A stretch of DNA of 64,000 nt, taken from NCBI GenBank assembly GCA_001792895.1, contig MARA01000031.1:186001-250000 (forward strand). The letters are read 5' to 3'. Position 1 is the first letter of the stretch. Each line of letters starts with the position of its first letter. The position numbers and the translations under genes were made by a program. The notes beneath the pieces were generated by a model. It had not been told where the DNA came from, made no database searches, and saw only the letters and a program-made list of their open reading frames with translations. This stretch comes from Lentinus brumalis (taxonomy: Eukaryota > Basidiomycota > Agaricomycetes > Polyporales > Polyporaceae). Positions 1-11,708 of this stretch are shown piece after piece.

Positions 1-421
1 TCCGTCCGCGCTCTCGCTATCCACCCGACGGAGTACACGTTCGCTTCTGCGTCAGCAGGTGGTAACAACATCAAGAAGTGGAAGTGTCCCGAGGGCATGT
101 TCGTCTTCAACTTCAGTGGGCACAACGCTATCATCAACACGCTATCCGTCAATTCGGAAGGCGTGTTCTTCTCCGGCGGAGACAACGGTACCCTAACATT
201 ATGGGATTGGAACACGGGCACGGCGTTCCAGAACATGGACGACATCCCACAACCTGGTTCGCTCGAGGCCGAGGCGGGCGTGTTCTGTTCGACGTTCGAC
301 ATGACGGGCACTCGCTTGATTACAGGTGGAGCAGACAAGACTATCAAGGTATGTCACCTCTTGCGGCTGGTTGTGCCAAGTCTAACACATGGTCCAGATC
401 TACGCGGAGCAGCCGCAGTGA
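1..421 (+). CDS. PRP46: PRP46/PLRG1-like WD40 splicing factor, C-terminal part
   Basis: Partial gene entering from the left edge. Exons are 1-348 and 398-421 with a 49-nt phase-0 intron (gtatgt...ccag), ending in TGA. The translation carries the last WD40 blades: a run reading [11 protein letters not shown], then [26 protein letters not shown], and the closing [13 protein letters not shown] followed by IYAEQPQ. From memory this matches the C-terminus of PLRG1/Prp46, the WD40 subunit of the Prp19-associated (NTC) complex that acts in spliceosome activation in the nucleus. The 5' end lies outside the window. The neighbouring SDR gene is convergent, with about 230 bp between stop codons. It is the first of three spliceosome components in this window. 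Confidence 0.9.
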
Positions 422-651
422 TTCGTTGTCGAGGTGTATATTGTACCATTTGCGGACTCGGTATATGTATAATGCTCTACGTCCTGCATACTGATTCTTG
501 CTATCAAATATCGCTGTGTGTCATGCTCCTCGTCTCATAGGCTTGAAGCAAAGTGCTGATCGCTACAGATAACTGCAATCAAACGAGTTCCATAAAGTGC
601 GAAGTACAGATGAGCATCCAGCGACATGGGAAGTTTTGGAGCGTTGGCCCG

Positions 652-1681
652 TTACTCGGCGTCAAACTCTAGGCCGTCGCACCAAGACGCGTACTCCTCG
701 GCTGCCTTTGTGAGCTCAGCGATTTGGCCCTTCAGCGTATGGATACAGTCGTGGCCCAGCGGGAAATGGAGGGGTGGGTCCGGCAACTGCGACAGATCAA
801 AGATTCTCTGTGCAGCCTTCGCCGGCGATTTCTTCCTCCCACCATCATCGGACTTGATCTGGTCAAGCATCTTGCGCATGATGGAAGTTGGCGATGTATC
901 GCCAGCGTACGCCGGCGGTTGCGGTAAGAACTCGGCGTTGGTTTCGAGCGCCGTCTTGAAGACTCCTGGCCAGACCACGGTGATCTGTGAGGCAGGTCAT
1001 ATGTATCGTTCATTCCTCGACGAGAGGCCAACGCTCATACCTTGATGTTCCAGGCAGGGACCATCTCCTTGTGCAGGGCCTCTGTGAGTCCATCCAGGGC
1101 TACATAAGGGCGTGAGTGTCATTCACGCGCAGCGATCCTGGTAACCGGCTCACCATGTTTACTAGCCGCATTGAACCCTAGGATGGGCAACCCAACGAAA
1201 CCAGCACTGGCGCTGATTTGTATGAGGCGGCCTCCCTGCGGCTTGTTTTCGTCGCGGAAGAACCTGACCGCCTCCAAGGAGACGTGCGCCGCGCCCCAGA
1301 AATTGGTCTCCATCATCTTGCGGGCAGCCTCCTCCGGCGTTCCCTCAGCCTCGCCTGCGATGACGATGCCTGCGTTGTTGACGACGACGTCGATGCGGCC
1401 GAACGCCTTCTTGGCCTTCTGGAACGCCTCCTTGATCTCCTGCTGGTTCGTGACGTCGAGCTTGACGAGGAGGAGCTGAGAGGACGAATACTTTGAAGCA
1501 AAGTCGGCGAGCACAGATGGCTTGCGGAGCGTCGCGACGACCTTATCGCCGTGCGCAAGGGCGGAACGGGCCGTCTCGAGGCCCAAGCCTGAAGATGTAC
1601 CGGTGACTAGGAGCGATGGTCAGTGTAGCAATCATCGAGGTCACAACTGGACATACTGAGCCAAACCCGAGGAGAAGACAT
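652..1681 (-). CDS. Short-chain dehydrogenase/reductase
   Basis: Spliced minus-strand gene: exons 1681-1657, 1606-1154, 1099-1041 and 984-652, with introns of 50, 54 and 56 nt; 289 aa. The start ATG (1681) opens a tiny exon encoding MSSPRVWL; splicing restores the Rossmann motif TGTSSGLG near the N-terminus. The structural NNAG motif, a GxLIQISASAG strand and a SKHALDG helix follow. This is the layout of classical NAD(P)-dependent SDRs; the substrate cannot be told. Oddity: four residues before the expected catalytic Lys there is Asn (N-A-A-S-K) instead of the usual Tyr, so activity may be altered. It converges with PRP46. Exon phases all agree, so the model is quite firm. Confidence 0.85.
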
Positions 1682-2398
1682 GTCGCTGTCGGGATTCGAT
1701 GGTATGTTTCGCCTGTCTACTATGAGCGCGTTATATACCCATCTCACCCACCTGTATCAGAGCGGCTTCAAGCCGTGTTCTTTGGGCGCCGAATTGGGAA
1801 GCCGTGCCGCCGCGTCATGAGCTTATGCGCAGGGATGACCACACGTCCCGCTATCCCGTCTATTTCAACAGTGCATGGCCCAGTGCTCTGCGTACGCTCC
1901 AACAACTGATAGAATACACAAGTAAGTCCATGCAGTGCCCATCTGCGCTTCATCCTCTGAATCTATCTTTTTGTCACAGGAAGTGACCATCTTTCATCGG
2001 TCTAGCGACTCCTCCCGGCTCGCGGTACCAATAACCCCTTTGATTTCGCGTTCAACATGACGGGTACCGAGTCTTCTCATCTCTATCATGTGGTCCCTTC
2101 GTGCCCTTTTTTTGTGACGCGGTAGTCGAAACGTGGAAGGCTCGAAGCCTCTGGTATTGATTGATTGCGGGGCGTCGAGCAGCGACGGAAATGAAGACAG
2201 GCTGTGACGCGAACGGATACAGACAGGTTGGAAAGCATACTCAGTGCACATTCAAGCAACGAAGACGAACGGCGAATGCTAGAGGGCGCCACGTGACGTA
2301 CTACGAGATAGGAGAAGCAGCGGTGACTCATGGGCCGGGTACTTATATCCCTCCGGCTCTCAAGCACTTTCCGCCAGATCGCTGTCACAAGTTCAGAA
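1682..2398. other. Intergenic, upstream of 2OG oxygenase copy 1
   Basis: No convincing gene. A TATA-like stretch (cttatatcc) lies about 57 bp before the ATG at 2399. A block near 2170-2205 resembles sequence upstream of the second oxygenase copy (about 6665-6695), so the duplication probably included part of the promoter. Confidence 0.5.
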
Positions 2399-3895
2399 AT
2401 GACTGATTCATCTTCCGAACCTGCCATCGTGCAGCGTATCAGGTCCACGTTAGCAGAGAATCCACCGTTCTGCAGCGGTACCCTGGGATTGCGACCAAGG
2501 GACTTCACGCTTTTCTATGGCAACGCCGAGGATGACAACACACAGTGAGTCTTTCGACTTGCACTGTCCGGAATATCATCAAACAGTGCCTCCGCAGCCG
2601 TGTCAACTTGTCTGGAACGTCTGCAAAGGACGTGGAAGCCCTCAACCATCTGGAGCAGGCGTGCGAAGCTGCGACGTTTGGAAGAAATGCCGAAGCCGTC
2701 CTCGACGAGAGCTACCGCAAGGCTGGCAAGATAGACGCGGATGATTTCCTCCTCGGCCTCGACGTCGATCGTTCCCGACTTGTCGATATCGTACGGGCAG
2801 GACTGCTCGCTGGCGACAAAGAAACCAAGGCGATCAAGGCGGAGCTCTACAAGCTCAACGTTTATGGTGAGCGATCGTCCTCCTGGCTCCTCCATCTGTC
2901 ACAACCACCGTATTAACTCGTGCACCAGGCAAGGACGCGTTCTTCAAGCCGCACAAGGATACCCCTCGCGGCACGGACATGTTCGGCTCTCTCGTGCTCA
3001 TTTTCCCCACCCCTCACGAAGGAGGCGCGCTTGTGCTTCGGCATGAAGGGAACGAGTGGACGTTCGACGCCGCCCAGATCCTGTCTGCTACAGCCCACTA
3101 TAAGCTGAAGCGCGTCGCGTACATCGCCTTCTTCAGCGACGTCGAGCACGAGGTTCTACCAGTAACCAGTGGTCATCGAGTGACCATCACGTACAACCTA
3201 TACTGGGCCCCCCCACCTGCCGTTGCATTCCCGAAGAGCTCTCCATCATGTATCCGAAGCACTCGAACTTTGCAGCCGTCGGCGAAGCTCTCGCTGAGCT
3301 CCTCGCCGACACGACGTTCCTGCCTGAAGGAGGCACACTCGGCTTTGGGCTGCGCCACGCATACCCGTTCGAGAAGCGTTGGGAGTACGGCATGCCGAAC
3401 CCACTCGACCAGCTGCGCGGTTGGCTCAAGGGCAGCGACGCCGCTCTATTCCGCGCACTGCAGGCGCTCTCGCTGGACCCTCTGCCTTGGCTCATCTGCC
3501 AGTCGGAGGATTACTCTGACATCACGGTAGCTATGGACCACATGGTCAATCTTGGGTACTCTGAAGACGATGAGTGCTACACGATCTTGCGGGACCACGA
3601 GGGCGTCCGCGTGGTCGAGAAGAAGGCGGATGGGACCGTCAAGCCTTCCGAAGTCGATGAGGAGTTCGAAGACTACTTCGCGGAAGGAGTCAGATCGGTC
3701 GGGGTCTTCTGGGTGACCAAGTACGGGAAGAACAACTCAATTTGTTCCGAATACACCGCCTACGGTAATGAGCCCACCACTGCGTATGTGTACATGATGG
3801 TATCGCTGCTCGTGGATGTTGGTCCTGCAGGAGATCGTGCTAACACCGAAGGCATCGCAGGAGCGAAGGCGATGCAGTCTGCGAAGGAGCAGTGA
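2399..3895 (+). pseudogene. 2OG-Fe(II) oxygenase copy 1, frameshifted
   Basis: Exons 2399-2544, 2598-2866 and 2929-3895 (introns 53 and 62 nt) match the intact copy at 7008-8489 throughout. The translation has the iron-binding HKD (HxD), the distal His in VEHEV, and the 2-oxoglutarate-binding Arg in SGHRVTITYNLY, typical of prolyl-4-hydroxylase-like dioxygenases. At 3230-3232 this copy has three C where copy 2 has four, shifting the frame just after the dioxygenase core. The downstream frame then stays open to the TGA at 3893-3895. The remaining roughly 220 codons are well conserved with copy 2, so the lesion is either very recent or a base-calling error. An F-box gene lies convergent on the 3' side. 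Confidence 0.75.
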
Positions 3896-3953
3896 CTGGC
3901 TTCTTGTATCACCGTTACGCTCCCTGCAGTCATTAAATTCACGATCGCTCTAT

Positions 3954-5699
3954 CTAAACCACTTGAGCTCGGTCAACCGCTTCTTGGCAAGTTGGAGCCT
4001 CGCCGTCCAGGTACGTCAACCGTGTGCTCAAAGATTGCAGGTCTAGCAGGAGGTCGTAGTGACTCCAGTCAGACCGCTCTACCTCCCACACTCTCGGACG
4101 ATTATACAGCTCGATGTGGAGGTCTTCCAAGCGCGATCCACTCACAGCGCGACGCTGCAGGCACGTCACTATGGAGGGCAAGACATTCTCCCGCCACGGG
4201 AGCTGTGTAATCCGTAAGGCGCGTAGATCCGGGAGGACCACTCTTTCCGAGCCTGTCTGCGAAGGCAATTCGGGCGTACCGTCCTCGTTCTGTACAGTTG
4301 CGTCGCTGACATGGGATGAGAGAGCCTTCAGGAGTTCCTGACAGGAGCTCCGTGGATCGTTGTATTCGACCTGGACGATGGCGAGGGTAGGGAACGTCCG
4401 GAAGACTTGTACCAGTGTTCCCGCCGAGGCACGCCGTCCACCCGACGCGCCGAACTCGCGCAGGGAGAGCTCCGACAGCGGAGAGGCGGCGAAGCGCTTG
4501 GAGAAGTCGCTGAGGGAGTCATCTAGAGTGTAACCCCACTCTGGCCGATCCTGCTCTGGGTGGGTTTCGACTAACAACTGGATCGCGAGGCGCTCCCTAC
4601 GGTGACTGTCGGGTCCGGGTGTGCAGATGATCTCCAGCTTCGCATGACCCTTGTCTACTTCCTCGAAGGCGATGCTGACCGACGATGTCGTACGCAGGAG
4701 CGGGAGGCCCTCGGTGTCTTCGGGGATGAGATGGAGAAGGCCAGTCACATTGTTGTCTTCCCAGTCTTCCAGGGAGGTATCGACGATGAGACGCACGTCT
4801 ACGTTGGGCCCAAGGCGAAGATGAGGAAGCAGCCTGCTGATACTGCATGTGTCATACCCGATGAGGACGAGTGAGTGCAGATTCGGAAAGGAGATGGGGT
4901 AGGTGTACTGCAGGTGATCCTGCGGGAAATATGCGCGGCTCAGCTCCAGATGGCGGAGGGCTGCGTGTTGTGCGACGGCCTGGAGCGCCTCCAAGACTTG
5001 CTCGGAGCTCCAGAACGGGATGGGGTCGACCCAGGAGAGCCGAAGGGTGTGTAGCTGGGAGACGATCGGACAAGGTAGAGAGACACTAGGGCCTGAAAGT
5101 CGAAGTGCACGTAACGCTGGAAAGAGCACCGGTTTAAGATGCATGGCTACCGCGCAATCGGCGGCTCCGTGGTCGGAGAGGATGTAAAACGTGAAGTCTT
5201 CGAGGAGGGGCATACGAGTGTGCCATATCCGCTCGAGGTCGTCGAATCCGTCCATTTCGTGAGCGATGAGGACGAGTCGGCCAATCTGTGATGCGTGAGC
5301 GACGATAGTTTCGACCGCTTGGGACAAGCTCTGGGCAGTAATTTTCCAATAGAGAAGAGCATATACTGCCATTCCGGCTGACCTCGCAACGCAGAGATCG
5401 AACCACTGCCTCTTGCTGTTGACTGGGATCGACCGCCAGAGAGCGGGAGTGGCGCAAGCGACATGGTACCAGTGGCGACAGACCAACAGTATATCCAACC
5501 ATTGCCTGTCTATCCAGTCATATTTCCACTGGGAGGGATAGTCTGGGTCGCAGCCATCCTGCCTTTCGGAGACGCAGTACTTGAATATCTCCACGAGAAG
5601 CTCGTTCGGTAGTCGGCGTATGGGAGTATTCGTGTACTTGGAAGGGTCTGAAGGCAGACGAAGGGCTGCAGTAGTGGGCCGGCCACGGAGCGGGAACAT
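3954..5699 (-). CDS. F-box protein with leucine-rich-like C-terminal region
   Basis: Single open exon of 581 aa. The F-box is near residues 27-75: IRRLPNELLVEIFKYC, then the WLDILLVCRHWYHVACATPALW half that ends fungal F-boxes. The rest is a long region with repeated L-x-L-x-L-x-x spacing (for example LPNLRALRITQL-like segments), read as degenerate LRRs for substrate choice. Proteins of this kind join SKP1-CUL1 ubiquitin ligases; the target is unknown. ATG 5699 is the first in-frame Met after a TAA. Good splice signals at 5700-6120 suggest extra 5' (possibly untranslated) exons, but their phase does not join this frame. Confidence 0.8.
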   Translation of the reverse strand: MFPLRGRPTTAALRLPSDPSKYTNTPIRRLPNELLVEIFKYCVSERQDGCDPDYPSQWKYDWIDRQWLDILLVCRHWYHVACATPALWRSIPVNSKRQWFDLCVARSAGMAVYALLYWKITAQSLSQAVETIVAHASQIGRLVLIAHEMDGFDDLERIWHTRMPLLEDFTFYILSDHGAADCAVAMHLKPVLFPALRALRLSGPSVSLPCPIVSQLHTLRLSWVDPIPFWSSEQVLEALQAVAQHAALRHLELSRAYFPQDHLQYTYPISFPNLHSLVLIGYDTCSISRLLPHLRLGPNVDVRLIVDTSLEDWEDNNVTGLLHLIPEDTEGLPLLRTTSSVSIAFEEVDKGHAKLEIICTPGPDSHRRERLAIQLLVETHPEQDRPEWGYTLDDSLSDFSKRFAASPLSELSLREFGASGGRRASAGTLVQVFRTFPTLAIVQVEYNDPRSSCQELLKALSSHVSDATVQNEDGTPELPSQTGSERVVLPDLRALRITQLPWRENVLPSIVTCLQRRAVSGSRLEDLHIELYNRPRVWEVERSDWSHYDLLLDLQSLSTRLTYLDGEAPTCQEAVDRAQVV

Positions 5700-7007
5700 G
5701 GTGAATACTTATGACGATTGTTGTCGATCTCCTACGGATGATGTGTTCAGACATGGTGAGCAGACAGTACGAGCTTCCGTAGTACTGGCAATGACTTACC
5801 TCGAGCTCAACGTCGGACAGTGTGGGGCCTTGCAAGAGGAAGGCTTGCCCTGCAGCCAGTGCTTGAGGGTGTATGATAACATTATCCAAGGCAAAGAGGC
5901 ATATGGATCTCGGTGTATATTCCTCCTTTGTCTTGATACTTAGTCAAGTGAACCCGGAGCGACTCACCTCGCAGCAAATGCCAGTTCCACGAGTTCCTGC
6001 AAGTCCCTTCGCATAGCTCTTCCCTGCTCCTGTAATCGAGGCAGCGAGAAGGTGCAAAGAAACGAATGAGGAGAACCGTTCTTACTTACTAATCCTAACC
6101 CACGGAGTTCCGGATACCGGCACCGTCGCCCTTGCGGTCGCCACTGCGGTCTGCTCTCATCCACGGACCACCAACTTAAGCATACACGTACCATGTGCGT
6201 ATGTCTTCCCTGACACAAAGATCTTAACTCTGAATAGCCGTTGAAGCTCATTTGCCATGCACATATGCAGGATCATGAGTCACTGCGCAAGTCGGCGCGT
6301 GTGCATTGCGATTGGACCCACAAAGACGTGTTGGCGTGCGCGTGGATTCGGCGTTGTGCCTCGAATCACACACGCTGTCAATCAGAGTGGTACCGTGACT
6401 GTCTTCAGTCCCCTTTGTCATTGTGTCAGCCGGCAGGAGCGAGTACTTACGAGGGCCGAACGTCTCAAATTGGCATCTCAAGCGCCGGTAACACTGACTC
6501 GACTGACTAAAACTGGTCTGCCCAACTTCCGTCCACTCCCATCACCCTCTAATTTTGCGTCAGTCAACTGCAGAGAGACGTAAGTTTACCTCATGACTAT
6601 CGTCAGCTTCTCCGGCTGATCATGGGTCAAGCTAGCCAGCCCGGACGAACGTAAATGACACTGCTTCAAGCCTCGACGGAGATGAAGACAGGGCACACGC
6701 CGGTACACGTGTCGCAACTGAATCAGATCTCGAGGGGCACTTTCATAAATTGGGAACGTCAACTGCTCCCAATCTTCGCAGCACGTTGCAGTAGAAGTCA
6801 TGGGCGCACCCAACGGCGTGATCGTGCTACAGCCGTTCGACCTTCACAGGAGACACGCAAACAGCCAGCCTGAGTCATCGTCTGCGGTACCGCTAGCCTC
6901 TCTAGGGTATATATCGCCTAGCAGTCTCTCCGTACCCTGACAAGCAAGTCCCCCTTTCCCACCGCCATCACTTGCACCCGCCACCTCGCCTCTCGACGAC
7001 TCAAGGC
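5700..7007. other. Intergenic, possible 5' UTR exons of the F-box gene and oxygenase promoter
   Basis: On the minus strand there are consecutive splice-like signals: a donor gtaagtaag near 6090, an acceptor before 6030, a donor gtgagt near 5968, an acceptor near 5850, a donor gtaagt near 5799 and an acceptor near 5733. They could form short leader exons, but no long frame joins to the F-box ORF. On the plus strand, tatata at 6908-6913 lies about 95 bp before the ATG of oxygenase copy 2. No other gene is visible. Confidence 0.3.
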
Positions 7008-8489
7008 ATGTCTGACTGCGCTCCAGAGCCCCCTCTTGTGAAACGTCTCCGCTCCACACTAGCAGAGAATCCCCCTTTCTGTAGCGGCACGCTGGGATTG
7101 CATCCCAGGGACTTCACCCTTCTCTACGGCAAGCCTGAAGACGACATTGCACAGTGAGTGCAACAACATTTGTAAATCCAGTGCAACAAATCACTGAATC
7201 GCGCGTTCTACAGTCGCATCAACCTGTCTGGAACATCTGCGAAGGACGTCGAAGCTCTCAACAAGCTGGAGCAGGCGTGCGAAGCCGCAACGTTTGGCAG
7301 GAATGCAGAGGCCGTCCTTGATGAGACCTACCGCACGGCGGGCAAGATGGACGCGGACAACTTCTTCCTCGGCTTCGACGTTGATCGTTCCCGGATTCTG
7401 GATGTCGTTCGCGCCGGTTTGCTGGCGGGCGGAGATGAAACCAAGCCGATCAGGGCTGAGCTTTACAAGTTGAACGTCTACGGTGAGCGTTTCCTTCACT
7501 GTTCACCGTCTCAACGCCCATTACTAGGCAAGGATGCGTTCTTCAAGCCGCACAAGGATACCCCTCGCGGCACGGACATGTTCGGCTCTCTCGTGCTCGT
7601 TTTCCCGACCCCTCACGAAGGAGGCGCGCTCGTGCTTCGGCATGAAGGCAATGAGTGGACGTTCGACGCCGCCCAGATCCTGTCTGCTACAGCTCACTAT
7701 GAGCTGAAGCGCGTTGCGTACATCGCCTTCTTCAGCGACGTCGAGCACGAGGTCCTACCAGTGACGAGCGGCCATCGAGTGACCATCACGTACAACCTCT
7801 ACTGGGCACCCCCTCCTTCCGTCGCATTCCCCGAAGAGCTCTCCGTCGTCTACCCGAAGCACTCGAACTTTGCAGCCGTCGGCGAAGCTCTCGCTGAGCT
7901 CCTCGCCGACCCGACGTTCCTGCCTGAAGGAGGCACGCTCGGTTTCGGATTGCGCCACGCATACCCGTTCGAGAAGCGTTGGGAGCGCAAGATGCCAAAC
8001 CCGCTCGATAAGCTGCGTGGGTGGCTCAAGGGCAGCGACGCAGCCCTCTTTCGCGCTTTGCAGGCGCTCTCTCTTGACCCGCAGCCTTGGCTTTTATGTC
8101 AGTCCGACTCCTATTGCATCACGGTGGTGGTGGACCATATGGTCAGACTTGGGTATTGTGAAGAGGACGAGTGCTATGCGCTATTGAATCATCATGGCGG
8201 CGTCCGTGTAGTTGAGAAGAACTCCGACGGTACTGTCAAGCCCTCCAGAGGCGATGAAGACTACGAAGCCTATGGCCCAGAAAATGGAAAAGAAGTCGGG
8301 GTGTTCTGGGTTACCGAGTACGGGAAGAACAACACCATCGGCTCGGAGTACACGGCATACGGCAACGAGCCCACCACTGCGTACATGTACATGGTTGTGT
8401 CGCTCCTCGTGGACATTGGTCCTGCCGGAGATCGTGCTAACACCCAAGGCATCGCAGGTTCGAAGGCCATGCAGTCCACGAAGGAGTAG
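7008..8489 (+). CDS. 2OG-Fe(II) oxygenase, prolyl-4-hydroxylase-like (copy 2, intact)
   Basis: Exons 7008-7153, 7214-7482 and 7528-8489 give 458 aa. Expected catalytic residues are present: His147 and Asp149 (HKD), distal His212 in VEHEV, and Arg222 in SGHR, which binds the 2-oxoglutarate carboxylate. The N-terminal 140 residues are a family-specific region; the C-terminal 200 have no fold I recognise. The likely reaction is Fe(II)/2OG-dependent hydroxylation of an unknown substrate. The second intron (45 nt) has no in-frame stop and a length divisible by three, so retaining it would insert 15 residues beside the active site. It is a paralogue of 2399-3895, lying in the same orientation with an F-box gene between the copies. 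Confidence 0.8.
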
Positions 8490-8984
8490 TCACTAGGAAT
8501 GTTTTCGTGCATCACCGTTACGCTCCCCGCACCATCAAATCTTACCATGATTCCCTCGAAATCAATTGAGCTTCGTTTCCCATCGCTGACTCGGACACGT
8601 GTGACGTTGCTTAGCCTAGTCCTGTGTGATTTCTGTAAGTACTCTACTTGAATGGATTACGACAGCCTGTAGGAGGACACGACTCGGTTGGCAATTCGAA
8701 GTGAATGTCTACTTACTACTTACTGTTGTACGCTCACTTCTTGTAGTATGGGAGGTACTCAGCGGTGACCGTGCCCTTGGGCAGCGGGCCCGTGTCACGC
8801 TCGCGACGCGTAACAAGGAGCGCGTCGAGTCACAGACGCGCGGTTCACTTTCGGTTCAATGGTTGGGCGTCCCTGCGTCCCCTTTGTCTCCCCTAGGCAG
8901 CCCACGATACGACAAGTTAGCGTCCCCTTAACCTGACCACCGACCACGACCATCCGACCGACTTCATTCACTCTTGAGAGTGTA
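8490..8984. other. Intergenic, F-box promoter region with shared 23-bp block
   Basis: No gene seen. Positions 8792-8814 carry a 23-bp block (gtgtcacgctcgcgacgcgt plus aac) repeated exactly at 21103-21125, upstream of the paralogous F-box gene at 26507. A second similar stretch (accgaccacgaccat, near 8940) matches accgaccatcaccat near 26440. Confidence 0.5.
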
Positions 8985-10713
8985 ATGGCAGGTACTTGTC
9001 TGAAATCTCGGTCTGTCAGTGAGGAAAGGTTAGCAGGAGTTTGCCGCCCTAATTCTTGACGTCGCTAACGAGGACTACTATAGCTCGCACGCCGAACCAC
9101 GTTTTGAATCCACTACCTGCTACTCTCCTGCTGGAGCGTATCGTCTTGCGAACCGCAAGAGTCTTATTGAAAAGAGAGAGAAGCTCCTCAAGAGGAAGAA
9201 GGTCCCTCAGCGGGAATTGTTCAAGACACTGATTGCGCTCAACGACACTCAGCCGGTCAACACGCTTCCCCGTGAGCTGTTGATATATGTCATCGAACAC
9301 CTTCTCCCTACATTGGATGCGCTGGAGGAAGGCCACTGGATAGGCAGACTGTACGCATGTCGTCGCTGGTACGAGATAATCATCACCATGCCGAGCCTCT
9401 GGAGACATATCTACGTCTCCTCTCACCCACAGTGGCTCGAGTTGTGCCTTTCGCGCTGCGTGGGCATGCCGGCGGACATCTACTTTACAGGACGGTTCTC
9501 TCGACAAGCGACACTCCCGATGCTGGAAGAGCATGGACACCTCGTTCGCGCGATCACATATTCCGTCCTCCGATCTTCTTGAGCCTCGGACATCACTGAG
9601 CTCCTCGCACTTCCCCTTTCCGCACTGGAGAAGGTCGAAATACTGTTGCAGACAAAGTCGCAACGTCTCGCGCTCGTCGAATTGCCCGCGGAGAGCTGCG
9701 CCCGTCTCCAGTTCCTTTGCCTGCGATCATGCGACGCTCCCCGTGACCCTGCCGCCTACACATCCCTGCGCACACTCAAACTCATTGATTCATCGTGGGC
9801 AATCTCGTTTGACCAGTTCGTGAACATCCTTGTGAGCGCCGAGCAGCTGGAGGAATTGGTTCTGGAGAACTGTCTATCCGGGTTGCGAAACTGCCCCAAC
9901 GGCTTTCCGAGTACCCATCCTCCAACCCGCTCTCCTACAACAATGTCGCGACTGCGGACACTGCAGCTGACCACCGTCCGGTCTTCCTTGGGCGCGCAAA
10001 TCCTCGCCCATATTCGGGTCCCAAAGGCGACGCACATCAATGTCCACACGTATGCCCACAGCGATCAACCACAGCCGAGCGTATGGGGCCTCCTACCTAA
10101 GAACGTAGCCTCATTTTCTCCTATCTTCTCCACCGCTACGTCCGTCACCGTCGGATTCCCGCAATCTTACCGCTGCGAGGTCGTCGCACAAAGTGCGACC
10201 CACCGCCTCTCCATGCGCGTCTTCCTCAAAAGATGTCCCCTGTTCTCGGACACACGAGAAGCGATGGAAGGGTTTCTGAAGATGTTCACAGAGGCACCAG
10301 TGCGCAGGCTGACCGTCACCGGGGCGGCTCAGTATGTGTCGGGTGCGACGTCGGAGCATGTCTTTCGCAGCCTCCCGACGCTGAAGCATCTCGATCTCAC
10401 GGGCGAGAACTACTATGGCAGCATCTTCGCAGCACTGCGGTCTGCGTCCGAGCACGGCGGCGGGACAATGTGTTGCCCGGACCTCTCAACGGTCAGCCTG
10501 TTGGACCAATCGCACTACGATGAACACGACGTCTTCCCCAAGGCGCCATTTGACCAATTGCTGGACGCGCTGCGCTGGCGGGTCGAACGGGGTATTGGGC
10601 TGAAGAAGTTGAAGATTCGCTCTCGCTATCGCCGCTGGCGCATAAAGGCGAGGTGCAAGAAATATGCGGTCGCGCTCAAGAGTCTTGTCTCCGAAGTTGA
10701 GCTCATGATGTGA
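8985..10713 (+). pseudogene. F-box protein gene with in-frame TGA (paralogue of 26507-28395)
   Basis: Exon 1 (8985-9028) begins MAGTCLKSRS; a 55-nt intron follows; exon 2 (9084-10713) holds a serine-rich leader, a basic EKREKLLKRKK segment, the F-box (NTLPRELLIYVIEHL ... CRRWYEIIITMPSLW) and a long leucine-rich region. At 9580-9582 the frame reads TGA where the paralogue has TGG (Trp in SSWASD). The same frame stays open for 377 more codons and is well conserved, so the nonsense change is recent. A product stopping there would be an F-box without its substrate-recognition part, which could act as a SKP1-binding competitor; that is only inference. Confidence 0.8.
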
Positions 10714-11050
10714 TGCTGCCAGGCTGGTAGGAATGTGTGCGAGGTGAGCTTCGCTCACTGTCTATGTGCTCGCTTCGCAACGCTGATGTGTCCCGGTCAT
10801 CTAACAGTCTCGTCCCAGGTCAAACATGGCTCCACATATCCTTCACCACGGTACGTGTGCGTGCATTCCTGGAGCGTATCATCAGTCTGGACCTGCTGTA
10901 TCATACCAGGTATAACGACTTGAAAATATGATTTCCCTGATTCGTTGACTACACGATCGCTAAGGCTCGAGGCAGTCGACCTTCCATATATTTTTAGAGA
11001 CCACGCTCTTATGTATGGTCCCCAACTCGACGAGCAGTGATGGTTCGCAC

Positions 11051-11708
11051 CAGCATGTTCAGGGCGGTCTTCGTGATCGCATACGACGCCCACGTCTCTC
11101 GCCGTAGCCGTACCCAAACGCGCCCAGGGAGCTCGAGACGTTCACGATCGTCTTCTTCTCGCTCTTCTCGACGAGGAGGGGCAGATAGAGCTGCGCGATG
11201 AGCGCGGTTTGTCTTCAACACCGGTGCCCAGCCGATGGTGTTCATCGTGAACCCGTGTCGATCTTTTGGTTTTGCGAGCGGGGGCGGTCGAAGTCAGCTG
11301 GCGCATGGGAAGGGCGCGAAGGAGGAACAGGAGGTGAAAGGGAAAGGGATGAGACGCACAATTGCAGTGTTGTTGACGAGGTAGTCGAGTGCCCGGTCCC
11401 CGAGAATAGCCGTGACCATCTTCACGAACCGCTCGATGCCGTTCGTGTCGTCGATGTCGAGCTGGATCACCTTGAGCGTGCCCCGGGCGGTGTTCTCGAG
11501 AGCCAGAAGGGCCATGGCTTTCCCTGGTCTCGTACGGTCCCGATGATGAAGTTTGAGGGCGACTCGAGAAGCTGCTTCGCGAGCTGCAGGCCGATGCCAT
11601 GGGAGCAGCTGGAGACGAGGGTGCAGGGAGGTAATCCAGAAGATGACTGGGAGTGGGCAGGGAGACGTACCCGGTGATGAGCCACGTATATTGATGGGTG
11701 ATTGCCAT
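11051..11708 (-). pseudogene. Decayed short-chain dehydrogenase
   Basis: Related to the intact SDR at 12224-13162. A first exon encoding MAITHQYTWLITG, a GSSHGIGLQLAKQLL Rossmann start after an intron, a one-base shift near 11520 (frame changes after RDQGK), an LDYLVNN motif, then another break and a frame carrying VEKSEKKTIVN and the YAITK catalytic helix. The last exons, which carry the C-terminus in the intact copy, are missing; sequence after the donor at 11050 shows no homology. Several independent lesions make this a true pseudogene. Confidence 0.7.
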
